From Streptomyces sp. SID8352 (GTDB taxonomy: Bacteria; Actinomycetota; Actinomycetes; Streptomycetales; Streptomycetaceae): DNA of 64,000 nucleotides. The stretch is taken from the NCBI RefSeq assembly GCF_009862265.1, contig NZ_WWGX01000012.1:176-64175 (forward strand). The letters run 5' to 3'. The notes under the pieces are model-generated. The model was not told the origin of the DNA. It saw nothing but the letters and a program-made list of their open reading frames with translations, and searched no databases. Shown piece by piece: positions 47,902 to 57,222 of this stretch (the stretch's first letter is position 1; the number at the start of each line of letters is the position of its first letter). The position numbers and the translations under genes were made by a program.

Positions 47902-48723
47902 TCACCAGGCGTAGCCCCAGCGCTCGCAGACGGAGGCGATCTCCTCCGCCGGACGCTCCCCGCTGTACTCGGCCGTCCTCTTGATGCGTCCGCTGCGGAT
48001 GTTGGCGCCCCAGTCGCCCGTGCCCGCGTCCAGTGCTCCGTGGTCCGCGTCTCCGTACGCCAGCATCCGGGCGTCGAAGGGGACGCCCAGGAACGCGGTG
48101 AGCCGCCGGCAGGTGCGCTCCGGATCGTTCGTCAGGTCCTCGTACCGTACGAGCATCGGCCTGGTCGCGGCGGCCTGCGCGGCGTCGAGGCGTTCCGCCC
48201 ATTCGGCGACCAGGCCGACGGCTGCCTCCTGCGAGTCGCAGATCCCGGTGGTCACCAGGGACCTGACGACATCGGCCGGGTGGCGGCGCAGGAAGATGTA
48301 GCGGGCGCCGGGCCAGCAACGTGCCAGATCGTCGTGGATGAAGATGTTCGCCGGGGTCTTCTCGACGATGATCCGCTTCCCGCTCCGGCGCAGCTCACGG
48401 TGGAGCAGGGAATCCCACAGCAGGTAGGTGAGGTCGGTCTGCCGGAGCCCCAGCTTCCGTGCGGAGAGCCGGGTGAGCTGCCCCTTCTTCAGATGCGCTC
48501 CGAGGCCGCCGAGATGGAGCTCGTGCGGGGAGTGGATGAGCGGGTGCGTGTCCAGTACGCACCGGAGCAGGGTGGAGCCGGAACGCATCAGGGACATGAT
48601 GAAGACCGGCGACTCCACCAGCCGCGGTCCCGGTTCCGGGGGGTCCTCCCGCGGCCCGGCCTCGCGCATCAGGGCGAAGACCGTCCTGTCCGGTGCCGGC
48701 GTACCGCCCGACGAGATGCTCAC
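47902..48723 (-). CDS. PAPS-dependent sulfotransferase
   Basis: Protein of 273 residues from a GTG start (VSISSGGTPAPD) preceded by GGAGGAC. The 5'-phosphosulfate loop is PVFIMSLMRSGSTLL near residue 40 and the 3'-phosphate site is FLRRHPADVVRSLVTTG; EKTPANIFIHDDL lies between. The family (Sulfotransfer_3 type) transfers sulfate from PAPS to a hydroxyl group. With an epimerase and two glycosyltransferases in the cluster, sulfation of a sugar or of the final product is plausible. No PAPS-making genes are seen. Confidence 0.9.
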   Translation of the reverse strand: MSISSGGTPAPDRTVFALMREAGPREDPPEPGPRLVESPVFIMSLMRSGSTLLRCVLDTHPLIHSPHELHLGGLGAHLKKGQLTRLSARKLGLRQTDLTYLLWDSLLHRELRRSGKRIIVEKTPANIFIHDDLARCWPGARYIFLRRHPADVVRSLVTTGICDSQEAAVGLVAEWAERLDAAQAAATRPMLVRYEDLTNDPERTCRRLTAFLGVPFDARMLAYGDADHGALDAGTGDWGANIRSGRIKRTAEYSGERPAEEIASVCERWGYAW

Positions 48724-49128
48724 GCTTGTCCTCCTGCTGGCCGTGGCGGGTGCCCGCGCCGCGTATCCCACGCGGGGAGCCCGCCGTTCACGTGCACCAC
48801 TTCACCCGTGGTGCGGGGAAGGAAGTCCGACCGCGGTGCCACGACGGTCCGGGTGACCGGGGCCCGGGCCGGTCGCGTGCTCTTCCGGCGGACGTCCGCC
48901 GCCGCGCTGCCATGAGGCCGGCGCACCGGGAAGGGAGCGCGCGGCCGCATCCCCGGGGGACCGGTGCCCGGCCACCGGGGCCCCGGCCGGGTCCGCGCCG
49001 CGGCGGGAGCCGGATACCGGGGCCGCCTCCGCCACGTCCGTCCGCCGGGCAGCACCGGGAACGGGGACGGGGACCGTGGTCCGGTGGCGGGACGGCATGT
49101 GCCGTCGGAGGCCGGTCCCGGGCGGCGC
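48724..49128. other. Gap between HAD and sulfotransferase genes
   Basis: About 400 bases without a supported gene, the largest break in the minus-strand cluster. CCGGTG-CCCGGC-CACCGG at 48961-48978 could fold as part of a terminator. A separate promoter for the sulfotransferase-epimerase pair is therefore likely, but I cannot pinpoint it. Confidence 0.5.
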
Positions 49129-49857
49129 TCACTCCCGGGCGACGGGCCGGGGCCCCCGACGGGCACGGGGAGCGGGCGGCGGGACGGGGACGGGCGCCAG
49201 CTCCGGGCTCGTCACCTCCAGCTCCCCGGCGGACGTCACCCGGATCCGTACCTCCCTCAGATCGGTCACCGGGGTGCCGTGGGGGACGTCGCGGCCGCCT
49301 CCCACGGCGACCGCGGCCATGCCCGCCGACCGGGCCGCCAGGAGCCCCGCGGCCGAGTCCTCGAAGACGAGGCAGTCGTGCGGCTTCACGCCCAGCGCGC
49401 CGGCCGCCCGCAGATACCCCTCCGGGGACGGCTTTCCCTCCGCCACCTCCTCCGCGCAGATCAGCAGCGGGGGACGGGGCAGGGACGCGGCGGCGAGCCG
49501 GCACAGCGCCACCTGCCGCGCCGCCGAGGTCACCACCGCCCAGGAACGGCCCGGCAGCGCCCCGGTCAGCCCGGCGGCCCCCGGCACCGCCGTGACGTCC
49601 TCCGTGTCCCGGCAGGACAGCTCGTGCAGCCACCGGAGCTCCGCCCCGACCCGGGCCCGCGGCACGAGCCGCGGGATGAAGTCCTGGTCCCGCAGGCCGT
49701 GCGAGACCTCCATGACCCTGCCCACGTCCAGGCCGTTGCGCTCGGCCCACAGCCGGGTGTGCCGGCCGATGGCGCGGTGGGACGCCACGAGGGTGCCGTC
49801 GAGGTCGAACAGTGCCGCGCCGTAGCGGGGCGTCGAGCGCAACGCTCCGTCGGTCAC
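49129..49857 (-). CDS. HAD-superfamily hydrolase
   Basis: Protein of 242 residues from GTG (VTDGALRSTPRYG), after GGGAG. The phosphatase motif is ALFDLDGTLVAS (nucleophile Asp and acid Asp), motif 2 is WAVVTSAA, the Lys is in EGKPSPEGYL and motif 4 is CLVFEDSAAGLLAA. This is the beta-phosphoglucomutase/phosphatase group with a helical cap. The Pro/Arg-rich tail after residue 210 is nonconserved. A sugar-phosphate or phospho-intermediate substrate would suit the cluster. Confidence 0.9.
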   Translation of the reverse strand: MTDGALRSTPRYGAALFDLDGTLVASHRAIGRHTRLWAERNGLDVGRVMEVSHGLRDQDFIPRLVPRARVGAELRWLHELSCRDTEDVTAVPGAAGLTGALPGRSWAVVTSAARQVALCRLAAASLPRPPLLICAEEVAEGKPSPEGYLRAAGALGVKPHDCLVFEDSAAGLLAARSAGMAAVAVGGGRDVPHGTPVTDLREVRIRVTSAGELEVTSPELAPVPVPPPAPRARRGPRPVARE

Positions 49858-49868
49858 CGGTGCTCCCT

Positions 49869-50522
49869 TCACAGTGCCTTGAGCACCGCGTCCATGCGGT
49901 GCCGTGCGTAGGCCTCGTTGAGTTCCGCCAGCCCCGGCCCGTCCCCGTGCGGGCCCAGGAACGCGACGCCCCGCGGCTCCGCGGGCGGGCCCTGCGTGGT
50001 GACCGGCAGGGTCCAGGCGGAGGCCCCGGCCGGAGCGGCGGAGGGCGGAGCGGGCCACCAGGCCTCCTCGTCGTTCAGCCGGCGCAGCACGGGCAGCAGT
50101 TCCCGGGGGCCCGGGGGGCCCGAGGGGGGCCACGGCGGCCGTGCCGGGCCGCCGGGTCCGGCGGCGGGTTCCCGCAGTGCCACGGCCCGCGTGCGCAGCC
50201 GGACGGGGTGGCCCGGGCGGCGCAGCAGCGCCACCGCGACGGGCAGCAGCGAGCGGTTGTCCAGACGCTCGCAGGCGAGCCTCGTGAGCAGGGGCAGACC
50301 GCCGGTGGCCGCCGGGGCGTCCGCCCCGAGGTCCAGGACCTCCCCCCGGCGGGCCGGGGGGAGGCTGTCGGCGACCCCCGCGGCCACCGCACCGCACGGG
50401 CACACCACACTGCGCACCGCCAGGTCCGGCAGCCGGTCCGCGGTGCTCGTGAGGGCCGCCGCCTCGCGGCGTGCCATGGCCCGCACGAGGTTCCCGACGA
50501 GGTCTTCGATGTCGGCCGTCAC
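49869..50522 (-). CDS. Hypothetical protein in the biosynthetic operon
   Basis: 217 residues; the GTG start overlaps the upstream stop as GTGA and the gene ends 11 bases before the HAD start, so it belongs to the operon. I recognise no family. The N-terminal half is helical and acidic (TADIEDLVGNLVRAMARREA) with one CPCGAV motif; the middle is Pro/Gly-rich; LNDEEAWWPAP and AELNEAYARHRMDAVLKAL stand out near the end. There are no membrane segments or signal peptide. Confidence 0.75.
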   Translation of the reverse strand: MTADIEDLVGNLVRAMARREAAALTSTADRLPDLAVRSVVCPCGAVAAGVADSLPPARRGEVLDLGADAPAATGGLPLLTRLACERLDNRSLLPVAVALLRRPGHPVRLRTRAVALREPAAGPGGPARPPWPPSGPPGPRELLPVLRRLNDEEAWWPAPPSAAPAGASAWTLPVTTQGPPAEPRGVAFLGPHGDGPGLAELNEAYARHRMDAVLKAL

Positions 50523-51736
50523 GCGGATCGCGCCCCGATTCCGTCGTTCCGCTCACGCGCTCCGGACTCGACCGCCCGCGCGCACAACCGGACCAGGTCC
50601 TCGGTCCCGCTCTCCCCGAGGGCGGAGGCGTCGCGTTCCGTGATCCCCGAGTCGATCCAGCTCCGCAGGGCCTCGATCCGCAGTTCCGCGGCGAACGGGG
50701 CGTCTGCCACCGCAGCGGCGGGCCGGGCGGCGCGGGCGGCGTCGAGGCCCAGGAGGTATCCGGCGGCCCAGACCTCCAGGCGGGTGCGGTCGGGCGCCCC
50801 GGGCACCCCGGGCCTCCCGGGCTCCCCGTGCCGCCGGGGGCCGCGCGCCCCGGCCTCCGCCCGGTCCCGGAAGGAGCCCGAGATCCGCCGCGGGTCGGCC
50901 CCGACCAGCGGGGCCCACTCCCGCCACCCCCAGCTGAACGGGTGCTCCACCGGCTCCCCGGCGAAGCCGCGCAGGACGCGTATCCCGCACCGCGAGGCCA
51001 CCAGCTCCACCGAGTACGAGTACGAGTACGAGTACGGGCAGGGCAGCGGGACGTGCCGGACCGGGCAGGAGTCCGGCCCCGAGTCCGCGGCCCAGCGCTC
51101 CGGGGGGACGCGGACCCGGCCCGCGAAGACGGTCGCCCGCCGGTGGCCGTGGCCGTCGTTGCCCGCGATGCTCGGGCCCGTCCCGTGCTCCAGCAGATGC
51201 GGCACCACCGCGACGACGGAGATCCCCTCGGCCCGGCAGTACTCCGCGACCAGTTCGTCGTCGTCCCGGAAGTCGTCCGGGTATCCCCGGAGGTGGGCCC
51301 CCAGTCCGCGCGCCGCCCCCGCCGGAAGCACGAGGCCGAGTGTCGGCACCCACTCCGCCGGGGCCAGCGGGGCCCAGGCCGAGCCGGCCACGGCCGCGCG
51401 CCGCACGTGGTACGAGTTGTGCGGGCTGTTCCCGTTCACGTAGAGGGCGATCGCGTCCTTGTCGCGCAGGGAGACCAGCGCCGCGAGGCGGTCCGCGAAG
51501 TCCGGCGCGGGCATGACGTCGTCCTGGAGGACCAGGTGGTGCGTGGCGCCGGGTGCCACCGCCGACCACGCCAGCTTCGCCGTCCGCAGCGGGCTGGGCC
51601 CGGCGTCCGGGTCGGGGTCCCAGACGAGCCGGGGGCGCAGCGGGCGCAGGGCCGCCGCCAGTTCGGCCACGCCCTCACGGCGTGCCGGGTGGCACATGAC
51701 CGCCACGCTGATCTCCGGTGGCGCGGCATCAGGCAT
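50519..51736 (-). CDS. Glycosyltransferase-like protein (GT-A fold)
   Basis: Protein of 405 residues from MPDAAPPEISVAVMCHPARR, overlapping the condensation-domain stop by 8 bases. The N-terminal 250 residues look like a GT-A nucleotide-sugar transferase: SVAVMCHPARREGV first strand, then HHLVLQDDVMPAPDF with a DxD-like QDDV, and PDDFRDDDELVAEYC later. The C-terminal 150 residues are helical and unrecognised. Four GAGTAC units (TACTCG in the coding sense, 51012-51035) encode Tyr-Ser pairs in the middle. Acceptor and donor are unknown. Confidence 0.7.
   Translation of the reverse strand: MPDAAPPEISVAVMCHPARREGVAELAAALRPLRPRLVWDPDPDAGPSPLRTAKLAWSAVAPGATHHLVLQDDVMPAPDFADRLAALVSLRDKDAIALYVNGNSPHNSYHVRRAAVAGSAWAPLAPAEWVPTLGLVLPAGAARGLGAHLRGYPDDFRDDDELVAEYCRAEGISVVAVVPHLLEHGTGPSIAGNDGHGHRRATVFAGRVRVPPERWAADSGPDSCPVRHVPLPCPYSYSYSYSVELVASRCGIRVLRGFAGEPVEHPFSWGWREWAPLVGADPRRISGSFRDRAEAGARGPRRHGEPGRPGVPGAPDRTRLEVWAAGYLLGLDAARAARPAAAVADAPFAAELRIEALRSWIDSGITERDASALGESGTEDLVRLCARAVESGARERNDGIGARSA
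51012..51035. repeat. 6-bp in-frame repeat within the glycosyltransferase gene
   Basis: Four perfect GAGTAC units, read on the minus strand as TAC TCG pairs (Tyr-Ser). Changes in unit number would keep the frame. Confidence 0.9.
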
Positions 51737-53218
51737 GTGCGCCCCCCGCGGCACCGGTGGCGGCGGCCGTGTCCGTGAGGAGCCGCTCCACATCGCGCAG
51801 GACGCTCTCGATCCGCCGGGGACCCACCACACGCGTGTCCGCGGTGAGCGTGATCTGGAGGGCGTCGTCGTGGTCGTACACGTGGAAGGCCACATCCGCC
51901 GCACCCTGCTCGTGGGTGAAGCCCCGCCAGCTGAACTCGCCCGCACCGGCGTCCGGCCCGCCCGGCCGCCGGGGCTGGGGGCTGCGGTCGAACCGCAGGT
52001 CGTTGAACCAGCAGGTGCGGTGCATGCGGGACCGGGCGCCGCCCGCGCGCTCGATGCCCCGCAGCAGGGCCGGCTTGTCGTACTGGGCGTGCCGGTAGGC
52101 CAGGAGCGACGCGTTCCAGGCCCGGCGCACCACGGCGACGAAGTCCTCGCCCCCGCCGCCCCCGGGGGATTCCTCCGGAGGAGAGACGTCGAAGGACAGG
52201 ATGCCCTCCAGGGCGACCGGACCGATCGTGCCGCGGAAGGGCTCGCGCGTCCGGTTGCTGCACATCAGCATCAGACACGGACGGGGCGACCCGGTCAGCG
52301 CGCCCAGGACGCTGCCGACCGCGGCGAGGAGGACGCAGGTCGTGCTGGCCCCGCTCGCACGGGCCAGCTCCCCCACCGCGCCGGGCAGCGCCCGCGACCG
52401 CAGCGAACCGCGCCAGAAGCGTGGGCTGCGCTCGTCGGCGATGCCGCGCGGCGCCTCCATGGGGGGTGCCGAACGCAGGGTGGTGAGCCAGTAGTCGACA
52501 GCCCGGTCGGAGCGCTTCCGCCACGGTTCGGATGCCTGGAGTGCCGCGATGTCCCGGGGCTGAGCGGGCTCGGGAACACGCGGATCGCGTCCCTCGATCC
52601 GGTCCAGCAGCTCGGCCGCGGCCACGGCGAGCCCGTTGTTGTCGGCCGCCAGGTGCGAGACGGCCAGCACCACCCGTGTCACGTCGGGCCCCGCGTACAG
52701 CAGGCCCACGCGCAGGGGCGGTTCGTCACCGTGCCGGAAGCGGCGCGCGCACAGCTCCCGCGCCAGCACCGCCGCCGGGTCCGGGGCGTCGGGGTCCCCG
52801 CCGGCGGGGGGGGCCCCCCCCGCCGCGCCGCGCAGCACATCCGTGGCCCTCCAGCCGACCGCCTCGGCCAGCACCGCGTCGCAGTCCGCGAGGCGGGCGG
52901 CGAAGGCCGCCACTCCAGCGGTATCCCGCAGCGGCTCAGCAGCCGCTGGGTCGCTGCGGCGCCGTCGCCGCCGTAGACGCTGCGCAGCGACTCGTGGCGG
53001 TCGACGAGCCAGGACAGCGCGGCGAGGACCTGGCGGGCCGGCCGGGGCGCGGGCAGGTCGAGCACCCATTGCAGATTGAACTGGTGGTCGTGCTCGCCGA
53101 GATCCCTCATGGCGTCCCAGATGGCCTGCTGTCCCCAGGTGGCCGGCAGATTGCCCCCGGTGTCCGGGGCCGGGTCCCAGGAGAGGCTCAGGCGGGAGGG
53201 CCGTTCCGATCCGGTCAT
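51729..53218 (-). pseudogene. Free-standing NRPS condensation-domain protein, frameshifted
   Basis: Two frames together make one condensation domain. The first part starts MTGSERPSRLSLSW at 53218, overlapping the GT2 stop by ATGA, and reads through WGQQAIWDAMRDLGEH, WLVDRHESLRSVYGG and SRCGIPLEW. From about 52905-52935 the sensible reading moves to another frame (FAARLADCDAVLAEAVGW), consistent with one lost base, and continues to the stop at 51729. The active-site region is VSHLAADNNGLAVAAAEL: the second His of HHxxxDG is kept, but the first His is Ser and the final Gly is Asn. An ester- or amide-forming role without a carrier domain is possible. It is either a real pseudogene or an assembly error. 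Confidence 0.75.
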
Positions 53219-54093
53219 ACGGTGTTCCTCAGCTCCTCGCCGTTGGTGGAGCAGCCGCCCATCGTGTAGTCGACGGTGGCCCGCCGGGTGCAGACCACGT
53301 CGATCCCGGCGCGCGCGAGGTCGATGGCGAAGGTGAAGTCCTCCGTCCACTGCATCTTCTGCCGGGCGCGGGAGAACTCCTCCCGGAACGGGACCTTGTC
53401 GTGGATCTCCCGCCGTACCAGCAGCTCGTTGGTGTCGAGCCGGGCGACCAGTTCGCCGTCGACCTTGAACACGTCCCGGACCACGGGCGAGCCCGGCACG
53501 AAGACACCCAGCCGGACGAGCCGCCGGTACGACTCGGAACGCGCCGCCCGCCCCTCGACGACGGGCCACCAGGGGTCCTCCCCGGCGGGGACGAACTCCT
53601 CGCCGGCGTCCGTCACCAGCCGCCGCCAGCTGTGTGCCACCCCCGCGTCCGGGGAGTCCTCCAGGGCCCGCACCAGGGTGCGCAGGTGCCCCGGGCGGTA
53701 GGCGTTGTCGTCGTCGAGCTGGGCGACGAACGCACCGCGGCTCAGGGCGATGCCCACATTGCGCATCCGCCCCAGCCGGGACGACAGATAGCTGGTCTCG
53801 AACCCCGGCGCGCGCCGCTGGTTGTGGATGACGAGGTCCGCCCGGACGTCCCTCAGCGCGGCCACGAACCCCTCGTCGTCGAGCCTCGGACAGGCGTCGC
53901 CGACGATGACGTGCTCGGTGCGCACGCCGTCCTGCGCGGCCACCGACCGCACACAGCGCAGCAGCGCGTCCGGCCGGTCGTGGGTGAGGGTGACGACGCT
54001 GACCAGGCAGGCCCGTCCGGGCCGGGGCGCGCGGGGGGACTCCTCGGCCTCCGTCGCGGGCCGTGGTGCCGTGGGGTGCTTCTCAACCGGCAT
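53215..54093 (-). CDS. Family 2 glycosyltransferase
   Basis: Protein of 292 residues with the GT2 GT-A fold: LVSVVTLTHDRPDALLRCV at the N-terminus, EHVIVGDACPRLDDE, then GAFVAQLDDDNAYRPGHL containing the metal DxD, and QWTEDFTFAIDLARAG as the acceptor-side acidic motif. There is no membrane anchor, so it probably glycosylates a soluble intermediate. It overlaps the diiron gene by 11 bases and the condensation gene by ATGA. Confidence 0.9.
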   Translation of the reverse strand: MPVEKHPTAPRPATEAEESPRAPRPGRACLVSVVTLTHDRPDALLRCVRSVAAQDGVRTEHVIVGDACPRLDDEGFVAALRDVRADLVIHNQRRAPGFETSYLSSRLGRMRNVGIALSRGAFVAQLDDDNAYRPGHLRTLVRALEDSPDAGVAHSWRRLVTDAGEEFVPAGEDPWWPVVEGRAARSESYRRLVRLGVFVPGSPVVRDVFKVDGELVARLDTNELLVRREIHDKVPFREEFSRARQKMQWTEDFTFAIDLARAGIDVVCTRRATVDYTMGGCSTNGEELRNTV

Positions 54094-55084
54094 GCCGTGC
54101 GTCCTCCTCGTCGGGCTCCGGCGCCTCCAGCGAGGCGAGCGTCGCGGTCATTCCGCCGCGTATCCAGGTGATGACGTCGGGCCGGAATCCGGCGGACCGC
54201 AGCCGCAGCAGGGCCTCGCCCTCCAGCTCCCGTCCGAAGGCCAGCGCCTCGGCACGCTCCTGCGGGGTGGCGTCCGCGGGCAGCTCCACGGCGACGGCCA
54301 GGGCGAGGGCCTCGCGCAGCGCGTCCGCGACGGCGTCGATCCGCTCCCCGGGCACCGTTCCGGTGACCCCGCGCCGTACGGCCTCCACACCGAAGGCGAC
54401 ATGGCGCGACTCGTCCCGGGTCATGGCGACGAAGCCGGCCCTGAGTCCGGGCAGGAAGGAGCCGGACCGCAGCGAGGAGACCAGCCGGCGCTGGGCGGTC
54501 AGGGCCAGCACCCCCTCGGTGACGATGTGGAACACGGCGACCGCGCGCAGCCAGTCGTCATGGCCGCCGTGCAGGGACGACAGCGGGCGGATGAGCCGGG
54601 CCTCCAGCTCGTTGAGGCGCAGTTGCGCGGGCGTCGAGTGCTGCCAGGCCGAGTCCAGGGCCTGCCTCAGGTCGTCCCCGCCGAGACCGAGGACCTCGCT
54701 CGCGAGCCGGTCCATCAACCGGGTGTGGCGCGACTCGTCGGCCGACTGGGTGCCGAGGAAGATCAGCGACGCCTCGTCGGGGGCGCCGAGGGCGATGGGT
54801 GCCAGCAGGTCGAGCCCGGTGTACTCGCCGACCAGGAAATGGCGGACGATCCGCTCCAGGCGGGCCTTGGTCTCGGCGGGCACGCGCTGCCAGTGCTCGG
54901 CGTCCCGCTCCAGCTCCAGGGCCTCCGCGGACCAGTGCTGCTTGTCCCAGGACCGGTAGAGGGTCCGGTAGGTGGGACGCGAGGCGATGGTGAGCTGCGC
55001 GTGGCCGGCGATCTCCGCCACCGGGAGACCTGCCATCTCCGGGAGTCCGGCCTCGTCCAGTAACAGGGTGCTCCAACGGGTCAT
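54083..55084 (-). CDS. R2-like ferritin-fold diiron oxygenase
   Basis: Protein of 333 residues from MTRWSTLLLDEAG, overlapping the FkbH-like stop by ATGA. The four-helix ligand set is visible: Glu in HFLVGEYTG (about 89), ExxH in SADESRHTRLM (about 113), Glu in FHIVTEGVLAL (about 190) and ExxH in MTRDESRHVAFG (about 223). This is the arrangement of ribonucleotide reductase R2-like proteins. No radical Tyr or partner large subunit is evident, so an O2-dependent hydroxylation or N-oxygenation in the pathway is more likely than nucleotide reduction. The AurF group is a related alternative. Confidence 0.85.
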   Translation of the reverse strand: MTRWSTLLLDEAGLPEMAGLPVAEIAGHAQLTIASRPTYRTLYRSWDKQHWSAEALELERDAEHWQRVPAETKARLERIVRHFLVGEYTGLDLLAPIALGAPDEASLIFLGTQSADESRHTRLMDRLASEVLGLGGDDLRQALDSAWQHSTPAQLRLNELEARLIRPLSSLHGGHDDWLRAVAVFHIVTEGVLALTAQRRLVSSLRSGSFLPGLRAGFVAMTRDESRHVAFGVEAVRRGVTGTVPGERIDAVADALREALALAVAVELPADATPQERAEALAFGRELEGEALLRLRSAGFRPDVITWIRGGMTATLASLEAPEPDEEDARHAG

Positions 55085-57222
55085 GACACTCCAACCGGGC
55101 CGTGGGCCTCTTCGGTGAACTCGGGGCCGATGAGATCGGCGGGATCGTGCAGGACGTAGTGCTCGGCTCCCTCCGTGCCGCCGTCGGACGGGCCGTCCGG
55201 GTCGGGCCGGAAACCGGCCCGCTCGAACACGTCGGCGGCCGGGGTGTTGCGGTCGCTCGGTTCGAAGGAGCCCCGGACCCGCTCCCGGGCCGGTCCCAGC
55301 TCCCGCACACTGGCGGCCAGGAGACGGGGACCGACGCCCAGACCGATGACGCGGCAGCTCAGGACCAGGCAGATGACCCGTCCGTCGACGACGACGCATC
55401 CCCCGACGAGCCCGTAGTCGGCGAACCGGTCGGTGACGTGGCAGACCGTCACACGGCCGTCCCGCACCAGTTCCGCGATCTCGTGCTGGGCGGGGCGCCA
55501 CTGTGTGGTCCGGTACTGCGTGGTCCGTAGCAGCAGTTCCTCCAGACGGGCCACGTCGTCCGGGCCCGCCCGGCGCACGGAGACCCGGGCGCCCACCTCA
55601 CGGGCCAGGGCCCGTTCGTCGAGCGTCTCGCCGAGCTCGCGGCGCTTCAGCATGCCGCGGGTGGACTCCGTGCGGCGGGCCGCCTCGTGCCCGGCGGGCG
55701 GCCGGTCGAGCAGCGGATCGGTGAGCAGCCGCTCGCGGAAGCCGTGCACCGGCCCCTCGGCGATCCGGACCCCCGGCAGGGCCCGGCGCACCTCGTGCCG
55801 TTCGACGGGGTTGTCGTCGAGGAAGAGGATGGCGTCGTGGGCGAGCCCGAGACTGTCCGCGACGCGTGCCAGATTGCGGGACTTGGGCTCCCAGTTGATG
55901 GCGTGGAGCACGAAGTCGTCCGGCGTCAGCAGCAGCGGGTGGCGCACGTTCCGCCAGCGCTCCATGGTCTGCGACTCGGTGCCCTTGCTGGCGGTGACCA
56001 GGAGGAAGCCCCGCGACTTGAGCAGGGCGAGCGCCTGGTGGAGGCCGAGGTGGATCCAGGTGGAGGTGCGGTCGTGGTCCAGCCAGGAGAACCCGTCCTC
56101 CGCCGCGACGCCCGGCCACAGGGTGTTGTCCAGGTCGACGACCACGCACTTGACCCGGCCCTGTTCGGTGTGGGCGGTGTGGAGATCGAGGTACTCACGG
56201 GCCAGCGACGCCCCCAGCAGCGGAAGCTGATGCGGTGTCTCCCGCTCCGGGTCGGGCGTTCCGCCGTGGTGGCCGAAGGGGAACCAGAGGTCGTCGAAGA
56301 GCTGCCGCGCTCCGTACCGGGCGACCAGCCGCTCCTCGTCGAGCAGCATCAGATGGTCGTGCGGGCGCAGGGCCTCGTCGATGTCGGCGTTCAGCCGGGC
56401 CACCGTCTCCCGGTCGCCCCACCCGGTCCGGTGGCCGTAGCGCCCGTACGGCGACAGCGCTCCGGGCCCGTAGTTGTGGACGATCCCGATGCCGCTGTCC
56501 CGTGTCGCCGCCGCCAGGGCGTCGATCCAGGAGCGCCCCACCTTCCGCAGCCGCTCGGCCCGCTCCCGGCGCTCGTCCTCGGTGGCGAGCGGTCCGTGGT
56601 CCCAGAGTTCCGTCAGATAGGGCTGGATGGAGAGCTGGAGGACGGTGACGTCCGGCCGGTACTTGTCGACGAGCGTCCTCAGCCGCCCGCGGGAGTCCGG
56701 CCACGCGCCCACGAGGCGCACGTCGAGGCCCCTCTCCAGCCCCTGCGAGACCAGCTCGTCCCGGGCGAACTCCGTGACGCAGCCGCCGAGCGCGAGCACG
56801 GTCAGCTTCCGCAGCGGCCCGGACCGGCCGTCGAGCAGCCCGGTGGAGAGGGGACGCGGCTGGAAGTAGTGCTGGCGCCCGAAGCCGCGCATGACGCCGG
56901 CGCTCTGGTCGCGCGGTGTGGACACCGGGGCGGCGAGAGCGAAGAGGGAGTCGATCCCGGCACGCTCGTCCGCGCCCGCCCCGACGACGAAACCGCGCCG
57001 GGTGAGGAACTCCAGGAGCACGCCGTCGGTGGAGCCGGTGAGGTCGCGCAGCTCCTCCTCGGTGAATCCCGCCGGCCCGGTGAGGGAGCGCAGCGCCCGC
57101 CCCAGCTCCGGTTCGACCGCGGCGCGTTCCCCCGTGACCACGTGGGTCAGCACGGTGGAGGAGGAGAGGTCCGTGATCGCGAGGAAGGCACTGACCTGAT
57201 GGGTGGTGCCGGCCCTGGGCAT
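55081..57222 (-). CDS. FkbH-like HAD-IIIC protein with GNAT-like C-terminus
   Basis: Protein of 713 residues; ATG preceded by GGAGGTACATA and sharing one base with the MFS stop (TAATG). The N-terminal about 340 residues form an SGNH-like region (TVLALGGCVTEFARDE; DVTVLQLSIQPYLTELW). The HAD-IIIC domain has KCVVVDLDNTLWPG (about 360), VTASKGTE and AILFLDDNPVERHEV. A GNAT-like domain fills the end (RRAGPDDVARLEELLLRTTQ, RVIGLGVGPRLLAASV). FkbH-type proteins load glycerate from 1,3-bisphosphoglycerate onto an acyl carrier protein in several polyketide pathways. No carrier protein is visible here, so this function is an inference from the family. Confidence 0.88.
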   Translation of the reverse strand: MPRAGTTHQVSAFLAITDLSSSTVLTHVVTGERAAVEPELGRALRSLTGPAGFTEEELRDLTGSTDGVLLEFLTRRGFVVGAGADERAGIDSLFALAAPVSTPRDQSAGVMRGFGRQHYFQPRPLSTGLLDGRSGPLRKLTVLALGGCVTEFARDELVSQGLERGLDVRLVGAWPDSRGRLRTLVDKYRPDVTVLQLSIQPYLTELWDHGPLATEDERRERAERLRKVGRSWIDALAAATRDSGIGIVHNYGPGALSPYGRYGHRTGWGDRETVARLNADIDEALRPHDHLMLLDEERLVARYGARQLFDDLWFPFGHHGGTPDPERETPHQLPLLGASLAREYLDLHTAHTEQGRVKCVVVDLDNTLWPGVAAEDGFSWLDHDRTSTWIHLGLHQALALLKSRGFLLVTASKGTESQTMERWRNVRHPLLLTPDDFVLHAINWEPKSRNLARVADSLGLAHDAILFLDDNPVERHEVRRALPGVRIAEGPVHGFRERLLTDPLLDRPPAGHEAARRTESTRGMLKRRELGETLDERALAREVGARVSVRRAGPDDVARLEELLLRTTQYRTTQWRPAQHEIAELVRDGRVTVCHVTDRFADYGLVGGCVVVDGRVICLVLSCRVIGLGVGPRLLAASVRELGPARERVRGSFEPSDRNTPAADVFERAGFRPDPDGPSDGGTEGAEHYVLHDPADLIGPEFTEEAHGPVGVS

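Noticed and set aside
48788..49750. 320-residue minus frame over the HAD gene and the following gap
   Set aside because: Shifted reading of the HAD gene with no recognisable fold; stops inside the noncoding gap.
54083..55501. Longer diiron protein starting at 55501
   Set aside because: The extra N-terminal residues are a shifted reading of the FkbH-like gene; the start at 55084 has the ATGA overlap and matches the folded domain.
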